The notes under the pieces are model-generated. The model had not been told where the DNA came from and ran no database searches. It was given only the letters and a program-made list of their open reading frames with translations. Source: Bacteroidota bacterium (GTDB lineage: Bacteria; Bacteroidota; Bacteroidia; NS11-12g; UBA955). From it: a DNA stretch of 64,000 nucleotides. The stretch is taken from assembly GCA_023957335.1 (NCBI GenBank), contig JAMLHC010000005.1, forward strand, positions 62,001 to 126,000, given 5' to 3'. The position numbers were made by a program, and so were the translations under genes. Each line of letters starts with the position of its first letter. Positions within the stretch are counted from its first letter, which is position 1. Positions 18,537-26,757 of the stretch are shown here, in pieces.

Positions 18537-19247
18537 ATGAATCAAATATTCTTATTCACATTGCTGCAAATCCAGCAAGCTGAGAGCGCAGTACAATCAG
18601 TCGCAAACACACCCCCCCAAAACGAAGAATTAAAGCTTTGGGACTTAATGCTAACCGGAGGTCCGATTATGATACCTATCGGTATTATGTTAATTTTTGC
18701 TGTCTATTTAATGACAGAACGATATCTAAACATTAAAAGAGCCGGTAAATTAGACCCCAATTTTATGGCTACAATCAAAGACATGGTGCTGAATGATAAT
18801 ATTGCGGGTGCACAGAAACTATGTGAAAAAACTGATTCTCCCGTTGCACGCATGGTTGAAAAAGGTATTTCTCGTATAGGCAGACCACTAAAGGATATTG
18901 GAACTGCTGTTGAAAATACCGGCAAACTTGAAATCTATAAGTTAGAGAAAAGGATGCCATTTCTTGCGACCATTGCCGGAGCTGCTCCAATGCTTGGATT
19001 CTTGGGTACGGTTACCGGAATGATTTTAACTTTTCATTCTTTGGCACTTGCCGGTGATTCAGTTACACCGGGTGATCTAAGTTCCGGCTTATATCAAGCA
19101 ATGGTTACCACGGTGGCCGGGCTGATTGTGGGTATTATGGCTTATCTGGGATATAATATGCTCACAGGGATGATTGAAAAAGTTATCTATAAAATGGAAG
19201 TTACCTCTGTGGAGTTTTTGGATTTGCTACAACAACCTTCTGAATAA
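18537..19247 (+). CDS. exbB: MotA/TolQ/ExbB proton channel family protein
   Basis: 236 residues. Membrane segments lie at about 38-60 (GGPIMIPIGIMLIFAVYLM), 140-165 and 180-205. The conserved TolQ/ExbB core is FLATIAGAAPMLGFLGTVTGMILTF followed by LSSGLYQAMVTTVAGLIVGIMAYLGYN. It forms the proton-conducting pentamer that powers a TonB or TolA partner. It sits between the SPOR protein gene and the exbD-like gene with tight spacing. TolQ rather than ExbB is possible given the septal neighbour. Confidence 0.93.
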   Translation: MNQIFLFTLLQIQQAESAVQSVANTPPQNEELKLWDLMLTGGPIMIPIGIMLIFAVYLMTERYLNIKRAGKLDPNFMATIKDMVLNDNIAGAQKLCEKTDSPVARMVEKGISRIGRPLKDIGTAVENTGKLEIYKLEKRMPFLATIAGAAPMLGFLGTVTGMILTFHSLALAGDSVTPGDLSSGLYQAMVTTVAGLIVGIMAYLGYNMLTGMIEKVIYKMEVTSVEFLDLLQQPSE

Positions 19248-19272
19248 GTTTTACCATAATCACAATTGAATT

Positions 19273-19677
19273 ATGTCCTTAAAAAGAAAGTCTAAAATCA
19301 GCACTGAATTCAGCATGTCTTCCATGACTGATATAGTTTTTTTATTGCTGATATTTTTTATTCTTACTTCAACAGTTGTACGCGAACCGGTACTTAGAGT
19401 CCTGTTGCCCAAAGCCAATCCTGATAAGAAACTTACTACCCAAAGTGTAAAAGTTGCTGTTACAGAAGACGGACGCTATTCTGTTGATGATAAAATTTTA
19501 TCATTTGAGAATTTACCTTCTGCTATACAATCGGCATTAAGCAATAACCCCGATGCAGTAGTTGCTGTTTATGGCGATAAAAGAGTACAATACGAAAAAG
19601 TAATGGAATTGGTCAAAGTAGCCGACAATTTAGGCGCTAAAGTAGTACTGGCATTGGATAAAGACACTAAAAAGTAA
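19273..19677 (+). CDS. exbD: Biopolymer transporter ExbD/TolR
   Basis: 134 residues with one N-terminal membrane segment. The signature SSMTDIVFLLLIFFILTSTVV contains the essential channel Asp. The periplasmic domain from about residue 45 includes YSVDDKILSFENLPSAI and a final VMELVKVADNLGAKVVLALD, matching ExbD/TolR. It partners the upstream ExbB-like protein. It begins 25 nt after that gene and is followed after 32 nt by the TonB-like gene. Confidence 0.94.
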   Translation: MSLKRKSKISTEFSMSSMTDIVFLLLIFFILTSTVVREPVLRVLLPKANPDKKLTTQSVKVAVTEDGRYSVDDKILSFENLPSAIQSALSNNPDAVVAVYGDKRVQYEKVMELVKVADNLGAKVVLALDKDTKK

Positions 19678-19709
19678 AGTAGTACGTTGTAATTAAACAA
19701 ATTCCGGAG

Positions 19710-20564
19710 ATGCGTATTTTCTCAAGTAAAAACGAAAAAGAAGACAAAGTCAAAGCCGGCTTTTTTACCGGAATTGTGAGTGTATTGATTATTATCTTAC
19801 TAATATTCGCAGGATTCAGGAATGTATTAGATGAAGAAGCAGGCGGTGGCGGGGGAGGTGTTGAGGTTCAAATGGGCGACCCTAATCAAGGCGGTCCTGA
19901 TAATAGCCCCGCGAGTGAGAGAACTGTGCCAGTATCTTCCAAATATGTCGAACCGGAAGAAAATTTTGCTACACATCAAAATGATGGAGTAGCTTTGAAT
20001 AATAAACAAGATAAAACGTCTCAGACTCAAACACAGACCACTCCACAAAATCAGGAAGTACCGGTACCGGAGAAAACAATCTCAAATGATTTAGATAATC
20101 TTTTTAAAACTACTAAGGATAGCAAAGGACAAGGTAATGGCAAAAACCAAGGTACGCAAGGTGATCCAAATGGCAAGGGTAATTCGCCTGTAGGTGGAAA
20201 CGGTGGAGATGGAACAGGAACCGGTAGTGGTTCTGGTGATGGACCCGGAAATGGTCCCGGAACCGGACCAGGTGATGGATTTAAATTGGGACATGGATTT
20301 GGTACTAGGAAAATCAGTTATGCACCAACCATCAGAAGTGCATGCACCAACGCTAAAGGTGGTAGGGTTGTATTTAAAGTAGAAGTGGCACCAAATGGAA
20401 CGGTAACAGCAGTAATGAATCCTTCAACAGGTGAAAGAGGTACAAACGTTTCGGACCCTTGTCTAATGGCTGAAGCGGTTGCTCTGGTAAAAAAAGTTAA
20501 ACTTTCCTCTTCAAATGACAATATGAATACAATTGGTGAAATAACTATCACCATAAAAAACTAA
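19710..20564 (+). CDS. TonB/TolA-like energy transducer
   Basis: 284 residues. A short cytoplasmic segment precedes one membrane pass at about 16-36 (AGFFTGIVSVLIIILLIFAGF). A glycine run follows, then a Gln/Asn/Gly-rich low-complexity linker (about 45-195). The C-terminal 85 residues resemble a TonB C-terminal domain: YAPTIRSACTNAKGGRVVFKVEVAPNGTV and a conserved Cys pair. The position after exbB and exbD, downstream of a SPOR protein, suggests that it is the periplasm-spanning partner. Whether it works as TonB or as TolA cannot be decided from sequence. It precedes folC by 11 nt. Confidence 0.8.
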   Translation: MRIFSSKNEKEDKVKAGFFTGIVSVLIIILLIFAGFRNVLDEEAGGGGGGVEVQMGDPNQGGPDNSPASERTVPVSSKYVEPEENFATHQNDGVALNNKQDKTSQTQTQTTPQNQEVPVPEKTISNDLDNLFKTTKDSKGQGNGKNQGTQGDPNGKGNSPVGGNGGDGTGTGSGSGDGPGNGPGTGPGDGFKLGHGFGTRKISYAPTIRSACTNAKGGRVVFKVEVAPNGTVTAVMNPSTGERGTNVSDPCLMAEAVALVKKVKLSSSNDNMNTIGEITITIKN

Positions 20565-20575
20565 ACTTATACTCC

Positions 20576-21847
20576 ATGAATAACTTAGAATGGGAGTATC
20601 AATGTACAGTTGAATATTTATTTTCTAAACTTCCTTTTTTCTCCCGAGATGGTCAAAAAGCTTTGAAGTATTCTTTGGAAAAAATTTCCTTGCTCATGGC
20701 GGAAATAGGAAATCCACATGAAAAGTTTAAATCAATTCATATTGCAGGAACAAATGGGAAGGGGTCTGTAAGTCATTCATTAGCGGCAGTTTTACAAGCA
20801 AATGACTATAAAACAGCACTCTATACATCACCCCATTTAACTGATTTTAGAGAAAGAATGAGAGTCAATGGACAAATGATTCCCAAATCATTTGTTGTCG
20901 AATTTATACAAAAGCATAAAGAACTGATTGAAGAGCTACATCCTTCCTTTTTTGAATTATCACAAGCGATTGCTTTTTCTTGGTTTGCAAGTCAAAATAT
21001 AGATGTTGCAGTCATTGAAACCGGACTTGGTGGAAGACTTGACTCTACTAATATTATCAAACCACAATTATCAGTAATTACAAATATATCCTTTGATCAC
21101 ACGGATATACTTGGTGACACACTTGAAAAAATTGCCATTGAAAAAGCCGGAATCATTAAACCACACACTCCTGTTGTGATTGGAAGATATCAGCCGGATA
21201 TTCATTTCGTTTTTGAGAATAAAGCAAAATCTCTTGAGAGTCATTTGTATAAATCAGGAGATTTCAATATGACTGAAAATGTTGACTTTCAACTTAAGGG
21301 CATTTACCAGCAAGAAAACATTCGCACAATTTGGGCAGCATTGCAAGTGCTTGTAAATAATTGTGGTTACTTATTTTCAATAGTTAAAATAAAAGAAGCA
21401 CTTTCTCATGTAAAAGAATTGACAGGCTTGCGTGGCAGATGGGATATCTTGCGAGAAGACTCTCCTAAAATTATAGCCGACACAGGGCACAATGAAGATG
21501 GGATAAAACAAGTTGTGAATCAATTAAACGAAGAGCAATTTAACAAGCTCCACTTTGTCATAGGGATGATGGTGGATAAAAAGCGTGAAAAGATATGGGA
21601 TTTGCTTCCAAAAGATGCGCTCTATTATTTTTGTCGCCCCAATGTGCCCAGAGGTATGGATGCCAATGAACTGATGCAGGAGGGGATGAGCAAAGGCTTG
21701 CAAGGTGCTTGTTTTGCAAGTTGTCATGCAGCTTTGCAAAGTGCAATTAATAATGCAAATGATTATGATTTGATATTTATTGGAGGTAGTACTTTTGTTG
21801 TAGCAGATTTAATAGAATCGCCCTTGATTATAAAGACCTATGGATAA
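20576..21847 (+). CDS. folC: Bifunctional folylpolyglutamate/dihydrofolate synthase
   Basis: 423 residues. It adds glutamate to dihydropteroate and to folates with ATP. The Mur-ligase-type P-loop HIAGTNGKGSVSHSLAAVL lies near residues 58-76, followed by TSPHLTDFRERMRVNG, VIETGLGGRLDSTN and SFDHTDILGDTLEKIAIEKAGIIK, all FolC hallmarks. The C-terminal domain has LRGRWDIL and DTGHNEDGI. The last 8 nt overlap rnhA, indicating cotranscription. Confidence 0.95.
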   Translation: MNNLEWEYQCTVEYLFSKLPFFSRDGQKALKYSLEKISLLMAEIGNPHEKFKSIHIAGTNGKGSVSHSLAAVLQANDYKTALYTSPHLTDFRERMRVNGQMIPKSFVVEFIQKHKELIEELHPSFFELSQAIAFSWFASQNIDVAVIETGLGGRLDSTNIIKPQLSVITNISFDHTDILGDTLEKIAIEKAGIIKPHTPVVIGRYQPDIHFVFENKAKSLESHLYKSGDFNMTENVDFQLKGIYQQENIRTIWAALQVLVNNCGYLFSIVKIKEALSHVKELTGLRGRWDILREDSPKIIADTGHNEDGIKQVVNQLNEEQFNKLHFVIGMMVDKKREKIWDLLPKDALYYFCRPNVPRGMDANELMQEGMSKGLQGACFASCHAALQSAINNANDYDLIFIGGSTFVVADLIESPLIIKTYG

Positions 21848-22316
21848 GACTCATAAAACTAAACTTTCAATCTATACAGACGGTTCAGCGCGCGGCAACC
21901 CGGGTCCGGGCGGTTATGGAGCCATTTTGATTTATGGAGATGCAAAACTTGAAATTTCAGATGGGTTCAGAAATACAACGAATAACCGTATGGAACTTAT
22001 GGCTGTAATAGAAGCAATCAAAAAAATAAAACGAATCAACATGGAGATTGATATATATACAGACAGTAAATATGTCTGCGATTCTATTAATAAAGGTTGG
22101 TTGCAGTCATGGGTAAAAAAGAATTTCAAAGACAAAAAAAATGTGGATTTATGGAAAGAGTTTTTAGAGGTTTCCAAAATGCAGAATATCCATTTCCATT
22201 GGGTGAAAGGACACAACGGACACCCGCTTAATGAAAGATGTGACGAGTTGGCTACACAAGCTGCGGACAATAAGCCGAAGAAAACAGATATAGGATACGA
22301 AAGCGAAAATCCATAG
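21840..22316 (+). CDS. rnhA: Ribonuclease HI
   Basis: 158 residues. It degrades the RNA strand of RNA-DNA hybrids. The four acidic residues of the active site are present: IYTDGSARGNPGPGGYGAIL (Asp), MELMAVIEAI (Glu), IYTDSKYV (Asp) and the terminal NERCDELATQAA (Asp), with HWVKGHNGHPLNERCD carrying the flexible-loop His. It overlaps folC by 8 nt and converges on the GSCFA remnant with a 1-nt gap and no visible terminator between them. Confidence 0.96.
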   Translation: MDKTHKTKLSIYTDGSARGNPGPGGYGAILIYGDAKLEISDGFRNTTNNRMELMAVIEAIKKIKRINMEIDIYTDSKYVCDSINKGWLQSWVKKNFKDKKNVDLWKEFLEVSKMQNIHFHWVKGHNGHPLNERCDELATQAADNKPKKTDIGYESENP

Positions 22317-22317
22317 T

Positions 22318-22810
22318 CTATAAATTCCACTTTTGTTTGAATGCTGTCAAAGAAAGATTACGCTTCTTTTCAAATTCATTCCATTGTGCAGATGTCGGAT
22401 TCAAAGCTTTGTGGTTCAGCATAGCGTCAACTTTTCGCCATTCCTTTACATAGTCCTTTGCAAGCGGGTCAAACAGCTTGTCCATGAAAAAATCATACAC
22501 AAAATCTATCGCCTGCTGATTGGGGTGTACCAAATCATTTGCATAAAAACGATAATCCCTTAACACATCTGTAATAAGTTCGTATGCAGGAAAGTAATGC
22601 ACATTGGGAAACCGCTCCGCAAGCTGCATGAGAGCTACACGCAAAACAGCTTTGCTGTGGTTGGATTCTACCAGTCCTTCCCGCACATAGCGCACAGGAC
22701 TGATACTTACATAAAACACTTTGTCAGGACAAAGAGAAAACAGGTTTGCCCAAGCCTCCGCAATCTCTCCTACATCCAATACTCTTTCCGAAAAATCCGC
22801 TGCAGGACGT
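22318..22810 (-). pseudogene. GSCFA family protein, C-terminal fragment (IS-disrupted)
   Basis: This is the 3' part of a GSCFA-domain gene split by the IS at 22811-24542. Reading out of the IS, the frame gives RPAADFSERVLDVGEIAEAW and continues to the stop, including the late DLVHPNQQAIDFVYDFF (an SGNH-like D-x-x-H pair). The part to 22779 could still be read from a TTG, but it lacks the N-terminal GSC block and is unlikely to be active. Joined to the fragment at 24543-24983 with one ACGT copy removed, the frame is restored to about 309 codons, the normal family length. Confidence 0.85.
22807..22810. repeat. Left copy of the 4-bp target site duplication (ACGT)
   Basis: ACGT directly abuts the left inverted repeat of the IS, and the same tetramer abuts the right one at 24543. 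Removing one copy and the IS restores the host frame, which supports this boundary. Confidence 0.85.
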
Positions 22811-22828
22811 CAGTCCGTCTAATAACCT
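22811..22828. repeat. IS left terminal inverted repeat
   Basis: CAGTCCGTCTAATAACCT; pairs with the right end with three mismatches, all in the outer half (positions 3, 4 and 6). Confidence 0.85.
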
Positions 22829-22874
22829 AATTTCTCATTAATCCTTTCGCAATACTATGCAAATAACTCCACTT

Positions 22875-24443
22875 TCAGGAACTTAAAATGAGATTTATTT
22901 TAGAAGATGATCCCCACTTTTTGAAAAAGAAAGTGTCGTAAAACGCCTTAAATTGACTCCTCTGAATGGAAAAAATAAAGCCAAGTTCTTTGAGGAACTT
23001 TTTAAGCAGATTTGGGTCAAGAAGATTAAAGATTCTACGTAGGTTAAAGGCGGTGAAAATCAAGCCTACATCGGCAGAGGCTCTTGATATTCCTTGTTTG
23101 GTCATGACATAGTAAAAATCCCACTGGCGTTTGATAATCCCGAAAGGGTGTTCCACAATGGCTTGTCGTTTTCTGTAGAGTTCACCGGCTTGTTCCATGC
23201 GAAGTTTGTTTTTTTCTATGTATGGTGCAAATTCTGTTCTCTCGATGACCCTACCTCTACCTCTTGTGTTTTTGGTGCAGGAGTTGATGAGTGGACAGGT
23301 TTTGCAGGCTGTTGTTTTGTAATGCTGAACCAAAATCGGTGGCTGCTTTTTTCTTCCTTCATAATTGCGGTCTTTTTTGTACCATTTACCATTGGTAGAA
23401 AGTGCGTTTCCCTGCGGACAGATGTAAACGTTTTCTTCTTCATTGAAAACAAAGTTGGCTACGTTGTATGAAGGGTCAGGAGCCATAGAAGAGGAAGAAA
23501 TATCGGGAATAGCCACCACCACATCTACGCCCAGTCCATCTGCTTTTTTGAACTCACTTCCGGTGTGGTAGCCTTTGTCAAAAACGGCAGTAAATTCATT
23601 ATTTCCTAATACTTCAACGGCTTGCTGGAGCATGCTTCCCATGGCTTTGGAATCATTCTCATTGGTAACTTCGTAATTAATTGGAATGTTGAGTTTGGCA
23701 TCCACGGTACTTTGGATGTTATAAGCCACCTCGGTAATGTTGTTGCGAACAATCATTTGTCTGGATTCAGGGTCAGAAGTAGAAATTTGAACTTCACCTG
23801 TTGCCTCTAATTGCTTTTGAAAATCTTGGTATTGTTTTTTATGCAGCTGATGCTTATTGATTTTGCTGTTGATTTCTTGCTTTTTCTCCTCACTTAAATC
23901 CTTGTCTTCGCTTGCTAATATAGAGTTGTACTCATCAAGTTTGTTATCGATATAGGCAATGTGCCGCTCTATTTTTTTTTCGTTAAAGTTGTTTTTCTTG
24001 GAGTTTTGTGCACGGAGTTTGGTTCCGTCACCGGCAATCAACTTACCGCCAATCAACTGAAAATGTTGTGCGAGTTTGACGGTTGAACGAAACACATTTT
24101 TAATGGCTTGAGGATTGTCTTTTCTAAAGTTGGCAATGGTATTGTGATCAGGAACAAGACCACGCATGAGCCACATCAATTCTATGTTTCGTTTACATTC
24201 TTTTTCCAACTGACGCGAGGAGCGTATGCGGTTCAAATAACCATACAAAAACAGCTTCAACAAATCAGCAGGGTGATAGGCGGGACGCCCATTTTCAATA
24301 AAGTCCAATTTAAAACCCGCATCAGCTAAATTGATGCTGTTCACAAACAGCTCAATAAACCTGATTTCATTATTATGCTCAATTTGCTCTTCCAAACAAA
24401 AGAAAGTGATTTGATTTCTGTCCTTGCCTTGTATGAATTTCAT
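22875..24443 (-). CDS. IS1182-type DDE transposase
   Basis: 522 residues and apparently intact. The N-terminal part has the DUF772-type domain (GRPAYHPADLLKLFLYGYLN, then SRQLEKECKRNIELMWLMRG, then HNTIANFRKDN). The catalytic core includes LIAGDGTKLRAQNSKKNN (first Asp) and FTAVFDKGYHTGSEFKKAD (second Asp). The C-terminal part has a Cys-rich segment (CKTCPLINSC) and the Glu-containing RQAIVEHPFGIIKRQWDFYYVMTKQ block, as in IS1182/IS5-superfamily enzymes. It is the only ORF in the element. Confidence 0.93.
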   Translation of the reverse strand: MKFIQGKDRNQITFFCLEEQIEHNNEIRFIELFVNSINLADAGFKLDFIENGRPAYHPADLLKLFLYGYLNRIRSSRQLEKECKRNIELMWLMRGLVPDHNTIANFRKDNPQAIKNVFRSTVKLAQHFQLIGGKLIAGDGTKLRAQNSKKNNFNEKKIERHIAYIDNKLDEYNSILASEDKDLSEEKKQEINSKINKHQLHKKQYQDFQKQLEATGEVQISTSDPESRQMIVRNNITEVAYNIQSTVDAKLNIPINYEVTNENDSKAMGSMLQQAVEVLGNNEFTAVFDKGYHTGSEFKKADGLGVDVVVAIPDISSSSMAPDPSYNVANFVFNEEENVYICPQGNALSTNGKWYKKDRNYEGRKKQPPILVQHYKTTACKTCPLINSCTKNTRGRGRVIERTEFAPYIEKNKLRMEQAGELYRKRQAIVEHPFGIIKRQWDFYYVMTKQGISRASADVGLIFTAFNLRRIFNLLDPNLLKKFLKELGFIFSIQRSQFKAFYDTFFFKKWGSSSKINLILSS

Positions 24444-24524
24444 GCAGTAAATATACTGACAATCAATTCGTTAAGCAACTAATTTCGATATAACTTATTA
24501 ACAATCTGTGTGTTAAAAAGTAAG

Positions 24525-24542
24525 AGGTTATTAGACAGTTTG
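24525..24542. repeat. IS right terminal inverted repeat
   Basis: AGGTTATTAGACAGTTTG; reverse complement of the left end with three mismatches. Reading from the host gene, it supplies the last three codons (Gln-Thr-Val) and the stop of the truncated GSCFA N-terminal fragment. Confidence 0.85.
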
Positions 24543-24546
24543 ACGT
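24543..24546. repeat. Right copy of the 4-bp target site duplication (ACGT)
   Basis: ACGT immediately after the right inverted repeat, identical to 22807-22810. The target tetramer is a palindrome. Confidence 0.85.
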
Positions 24547-24983
24547 TTATGGCAATTACCCACGATTTGATTTGTTTTCTTAGAGCAAAAAACCTTGGCT
24601 GTACCAAAAGTCAGGAAGATGAAGTCGCATTGTTGTATGTGTCGATGTGCTTCTGAAATTGCAGTGTTGATTTTTTCCACTACAAGCTCTTTGTTCATAT
24701 CGGAAAATGAACTATGGTGCAATTCGCTGTGCCAGAGTTCATTAAAATGAAAAAGGTTGTTTTCTTCAAATTGAGTTTTGTGCAAACAATACTCAAAAGA
24801 TTTTGCCATACTCACCGGATTATAAAGGATGCCAAAGGGATTCAGTCCAACGTGAAAACGGTCTTTAAGCAAGATATGTGCAATGTTTTCAGCAAAACAT
24901 GAACCCATAAAAAAGAGATGACTACTCGGGATAATCTTTCGGTCTGTCTGGGGATTCCAGTCAAAAGGTAATACCCAATTCAT
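24543..24983 (-). pseudogene. GSCFA family protein, N-terminal fragment (IS-disrupted)
   Basis: The 5' part of the disrupted GSCFA gene. It has the name-giving motif FFMGSCFAENIAHIL near residue 26 and continues through LNPFGILYNPVSMAKS and FIFLTFGTAKVF to NCHKR, where the IS enters. Translation would run a few codons into the IS and stop, giving a protein of 150 residues against about 310 for the family. GSCFA proteins are SGNH-hydrolase-like with unknown substrates. The start lies 6 nt after the gatA stop, so it was the last gene of that operon. Confidence 0.87.
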
Positions 24984-24989
24984 AGGTAA

Positions 24990-26432
24990 TTAAAATTGTT
25001 GAGAAGATTGAAAGAGGGATGCGGCAGTGCGGATAAGCTCAGGGTCTTGTCCGTGTGGAGCCATCAGTTGCATGCCAAAAGGCAGCCCTTCTGCTGAATG
25101 AGCCATAGGAATAGAGATGGCAGGAATGCCGGCTAAATTTGCATGAACCGTAAATATGTCAGCAAGGTACATGGTCAAAGGGTCGTGTGATTTTTCGCCA
25201 AGTTTAAAAGCCGGAGTTGATGTAGTAGGGGTTAGGATATAATCATTTTGTTCAAATACTTTATCAGTAAACTCCTTAATCTGTCTGCGGACTTTAAGTG
25301 CTTTGGTGTAGAATGCATCTACTTTTTCTGATGTAAGCATATAAGTACCAAGCATTATTCTGCGTTTTACTTCTTTTCCGAATCCTTCAGAACGTGATTT
25401 TTTGAACATTGAATCTAAGTCTGTGCTGTCGGGACTTCTGTGTCCATAAAGCATTCCACTGAATCTTGAAAGGTTGGAACTCGCTTCGGCAGTTGATAAG
25501 GCATAATAACAAGGCACCAAATAATTAATCAAAGGGAAATCAATGTAATTAATATTGTGTCCTTGACTTTTAAGTGTTTCAATAATTTGTTGTGTATAAA
25601 CTCTGATTTCAGGGTTAATGCCTTCGCTTTCAACACATTCTTTGAAAACACCAAAAGATAATTTTTTACCGGTTCCTCCCTGTTCTAAATAACAATCAGG
25701 ACATTCTTCCAGCATTGTTGCATCATAATTATCTTTACCTGAAATAACTTCCATAAGAAGTGCAAGGTCTTCGGCAGATTTGGATAAAGGTCCAATTTGG
25801 TCAAATGAAGAAGCATAAGCAATAAGTCCGTATCGCGATACAACTCCATAGCTTGGTTTATACCCCCACAGACCGCAGAAAGAAGCCGGTTGACGAATAG
25901 AGCCTCCGGTATCTGAACCCAAACTTGCATGGCACATTCCAGCTTGGACCGCCACGGCAGGACCACCCGATGAGCCACCGGAAACCCTTGTGTTGTCAAC
26001 AAAATTCTTGACGGGACCAAAAGCAGAATTTTCATTAGAGGCACCCATTGCAAATTCGTCACAGTTCAAACGCCCAATAATAATTGCGTCCTCTGCCAGT
26101 AACTTTTCTACCACAGTAGCATTGTACACCGACTCGAATCCTTCTAATATTTTCGATGCTGCCGATAGTTTATGTCCTTTATAGCAAATATTGTCTTTGA
26201 TTCCAATAAAAAGACCTGCTAACTTTCCGGCTGTTCCGGTTTTGAATTTTTGGTCAATTTCTTTAGCCTTTGCTATGGTTTCATCAGCAAATACCTCTAA
26301 AAAAGCGTTAAGATGCTTGTGTTGCTCTATTTTTTGTAAATAACCATTTGCTAACGTCTCACAAGACGATTGACCGGATAAAATTCTTGAACGAATTTCC
26401 GATAGGGAATTGGAAGCCGAAGACATTGTCAA
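24990..26432 (-). CDS. gatA: Asp-tRNA(Asn)/Glu-tRNA(Gln) amidotransferase subunit A
   Basis: 480 residues of the amidase-signature family; it releases ammonia from glutamine for transamidation of mischarged tRNA. The Ser-cisSer-Lys triad is visible: GIKDNICYKG (Lys), RVSGGSSGGPAVAVQAG and SLGSDTGGSIRQPASFCG (serines). QVGPLSKS-like SFDQIGPLSKSAEDLALL and a late AGIPAISIPM are typical. gatB and gatC are not adjacent. It sits 11 nt after tatA and 6 nt before the disrupted GSCFA gene. Confidence 0.95.
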   Translation of the reverse strand: MTMSSASNSLSEIRSRILSGQSSCETLANGYLQKIEQHKHLNAFLEVFADETIAKAKEIDQKFKTGTAGKLAGLFIGIKDNICYKGHKLSAASKILEGFESVYNATVVEKLLAEDAIIIGRLNCDEFAMGASNENSAFGPVKNFVDNTRVSGGSSGGPAVAVQAGMCHASLGSDTGGSIRQPASFCGLWGYKPSYGVVSRYGLIAYASSFDQIGPLSKSAEDLALLMEVISGKDNYDATMLEECPDCYLEQGGTGKKLSFGVFKECVESEGINPEIRVYTQQIIETLKSQGHNINYIDFPLINYLVPCYYALSTAEASSNLSRFSGMLYGHRSPDSTDLDSMFKKSRSEGFGKEVKRRIMLGTYMLTSEKVDAFYTKALKVRRQIKEFTDKVFEQNDYILTPTTSTPAFKLGEKSHDPLTMYLADIFTVHANLAGIPAISIPMAHSAEGLPFGMQLMAPHGQDPELIRTAASLFQSSQQF

Positions 26433-26443
26433 TACAAGTTAGT

Positions 26444-26647
26444 CTATGCTTTGTCTTTGGGCTGTTCTTTCATGTTGTCTTCAATCTCCTTTTTAACATT
26501 GTTTTTAGCATTGTTAAATTCTCTGATTCCTTGACCCAACCCACGCATAAGCTCAGGAATTTTTCTTCCGCCAAATAACAATACAATTGCAAGAAGGATT
26601 AAAAGCCACTCACTGCCTCCGATAGAACCTAAAAATAAAAGTGTCAT
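26444..26647 (-). CDS. tatA: Twin-arginine translocase subunit TatA/TatE
   Basis: 67 residues. One N-terminal membrane helix (EWLLILLAIVLLFGGRKIPEL), the conserved FGxxKxPEL hinge, an amphipathic helix (LMRGLGQGIREFNNAKN) and a charged tail are the complete TatA layout. It forms the pore through which folded proteins with RR signal peptides cross the inner membrane. tatC is not in the window. It leads the tatA-gatA-GSCFA operon. Confidence 0.94.
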   Translation of the reverse strand: MTLLFLGSIGGSEWLLILLAIVLLFGGRKIPELMRGLGQGIREFNNAKNNVKKEIEDNMKEQPKDKA

Positions 26648-26667
26648 ACTTATCTCTATTAGACCCG

Positions 26668-26675
26668 CAAAGGTA
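26668..26675 (-). promoter_or_regulatory. -7 box upstream of tatA
   Basis: The minus strand reads TACCTTTG, an exact consensus match, 20 nt upstream of the tatA ATG. Confidence 0.4.
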
Positions 26676-26757
26676 AATGTTTACTTAATCTTTGCAACTA
26701 ATTTCATAATAAGTTTTATGGTTTATATCTATACTTATAAAGGTTTGAATCATAGTG

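Larger units (their letters stand above)
22811..24542. mobile_element. IS1182-type insertion sequence, complete (1732 bp)
   Basis: The element is bounded by imperfect 18-bp terminal inverted repeats (22811-22828 and 24525-24542; 15 of 18 match, both start with CA and end in GTCTAATAACCT) and flanked by a 4-bp ACGT duplication. It contains one intact transposase gene on the minus strand. It interrupts a GSCFA gene that is last in the tatA-gatA operon. Intact ends, intact ORF and an undamaged duplication point to a recent insertion. Confidence 0.92.

Noticed and set aside
22881..24443. Possible type I restriction, toxin or defence cargo in the IS
   Set aside because: The element holds only the transposase; the remaining internal sequence is too short for cargo.
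24990..26062. 125-codon alternative frame inside gatA (25685-26062)
   Set aside because: Shadow of the well-conserved amidase signature region.
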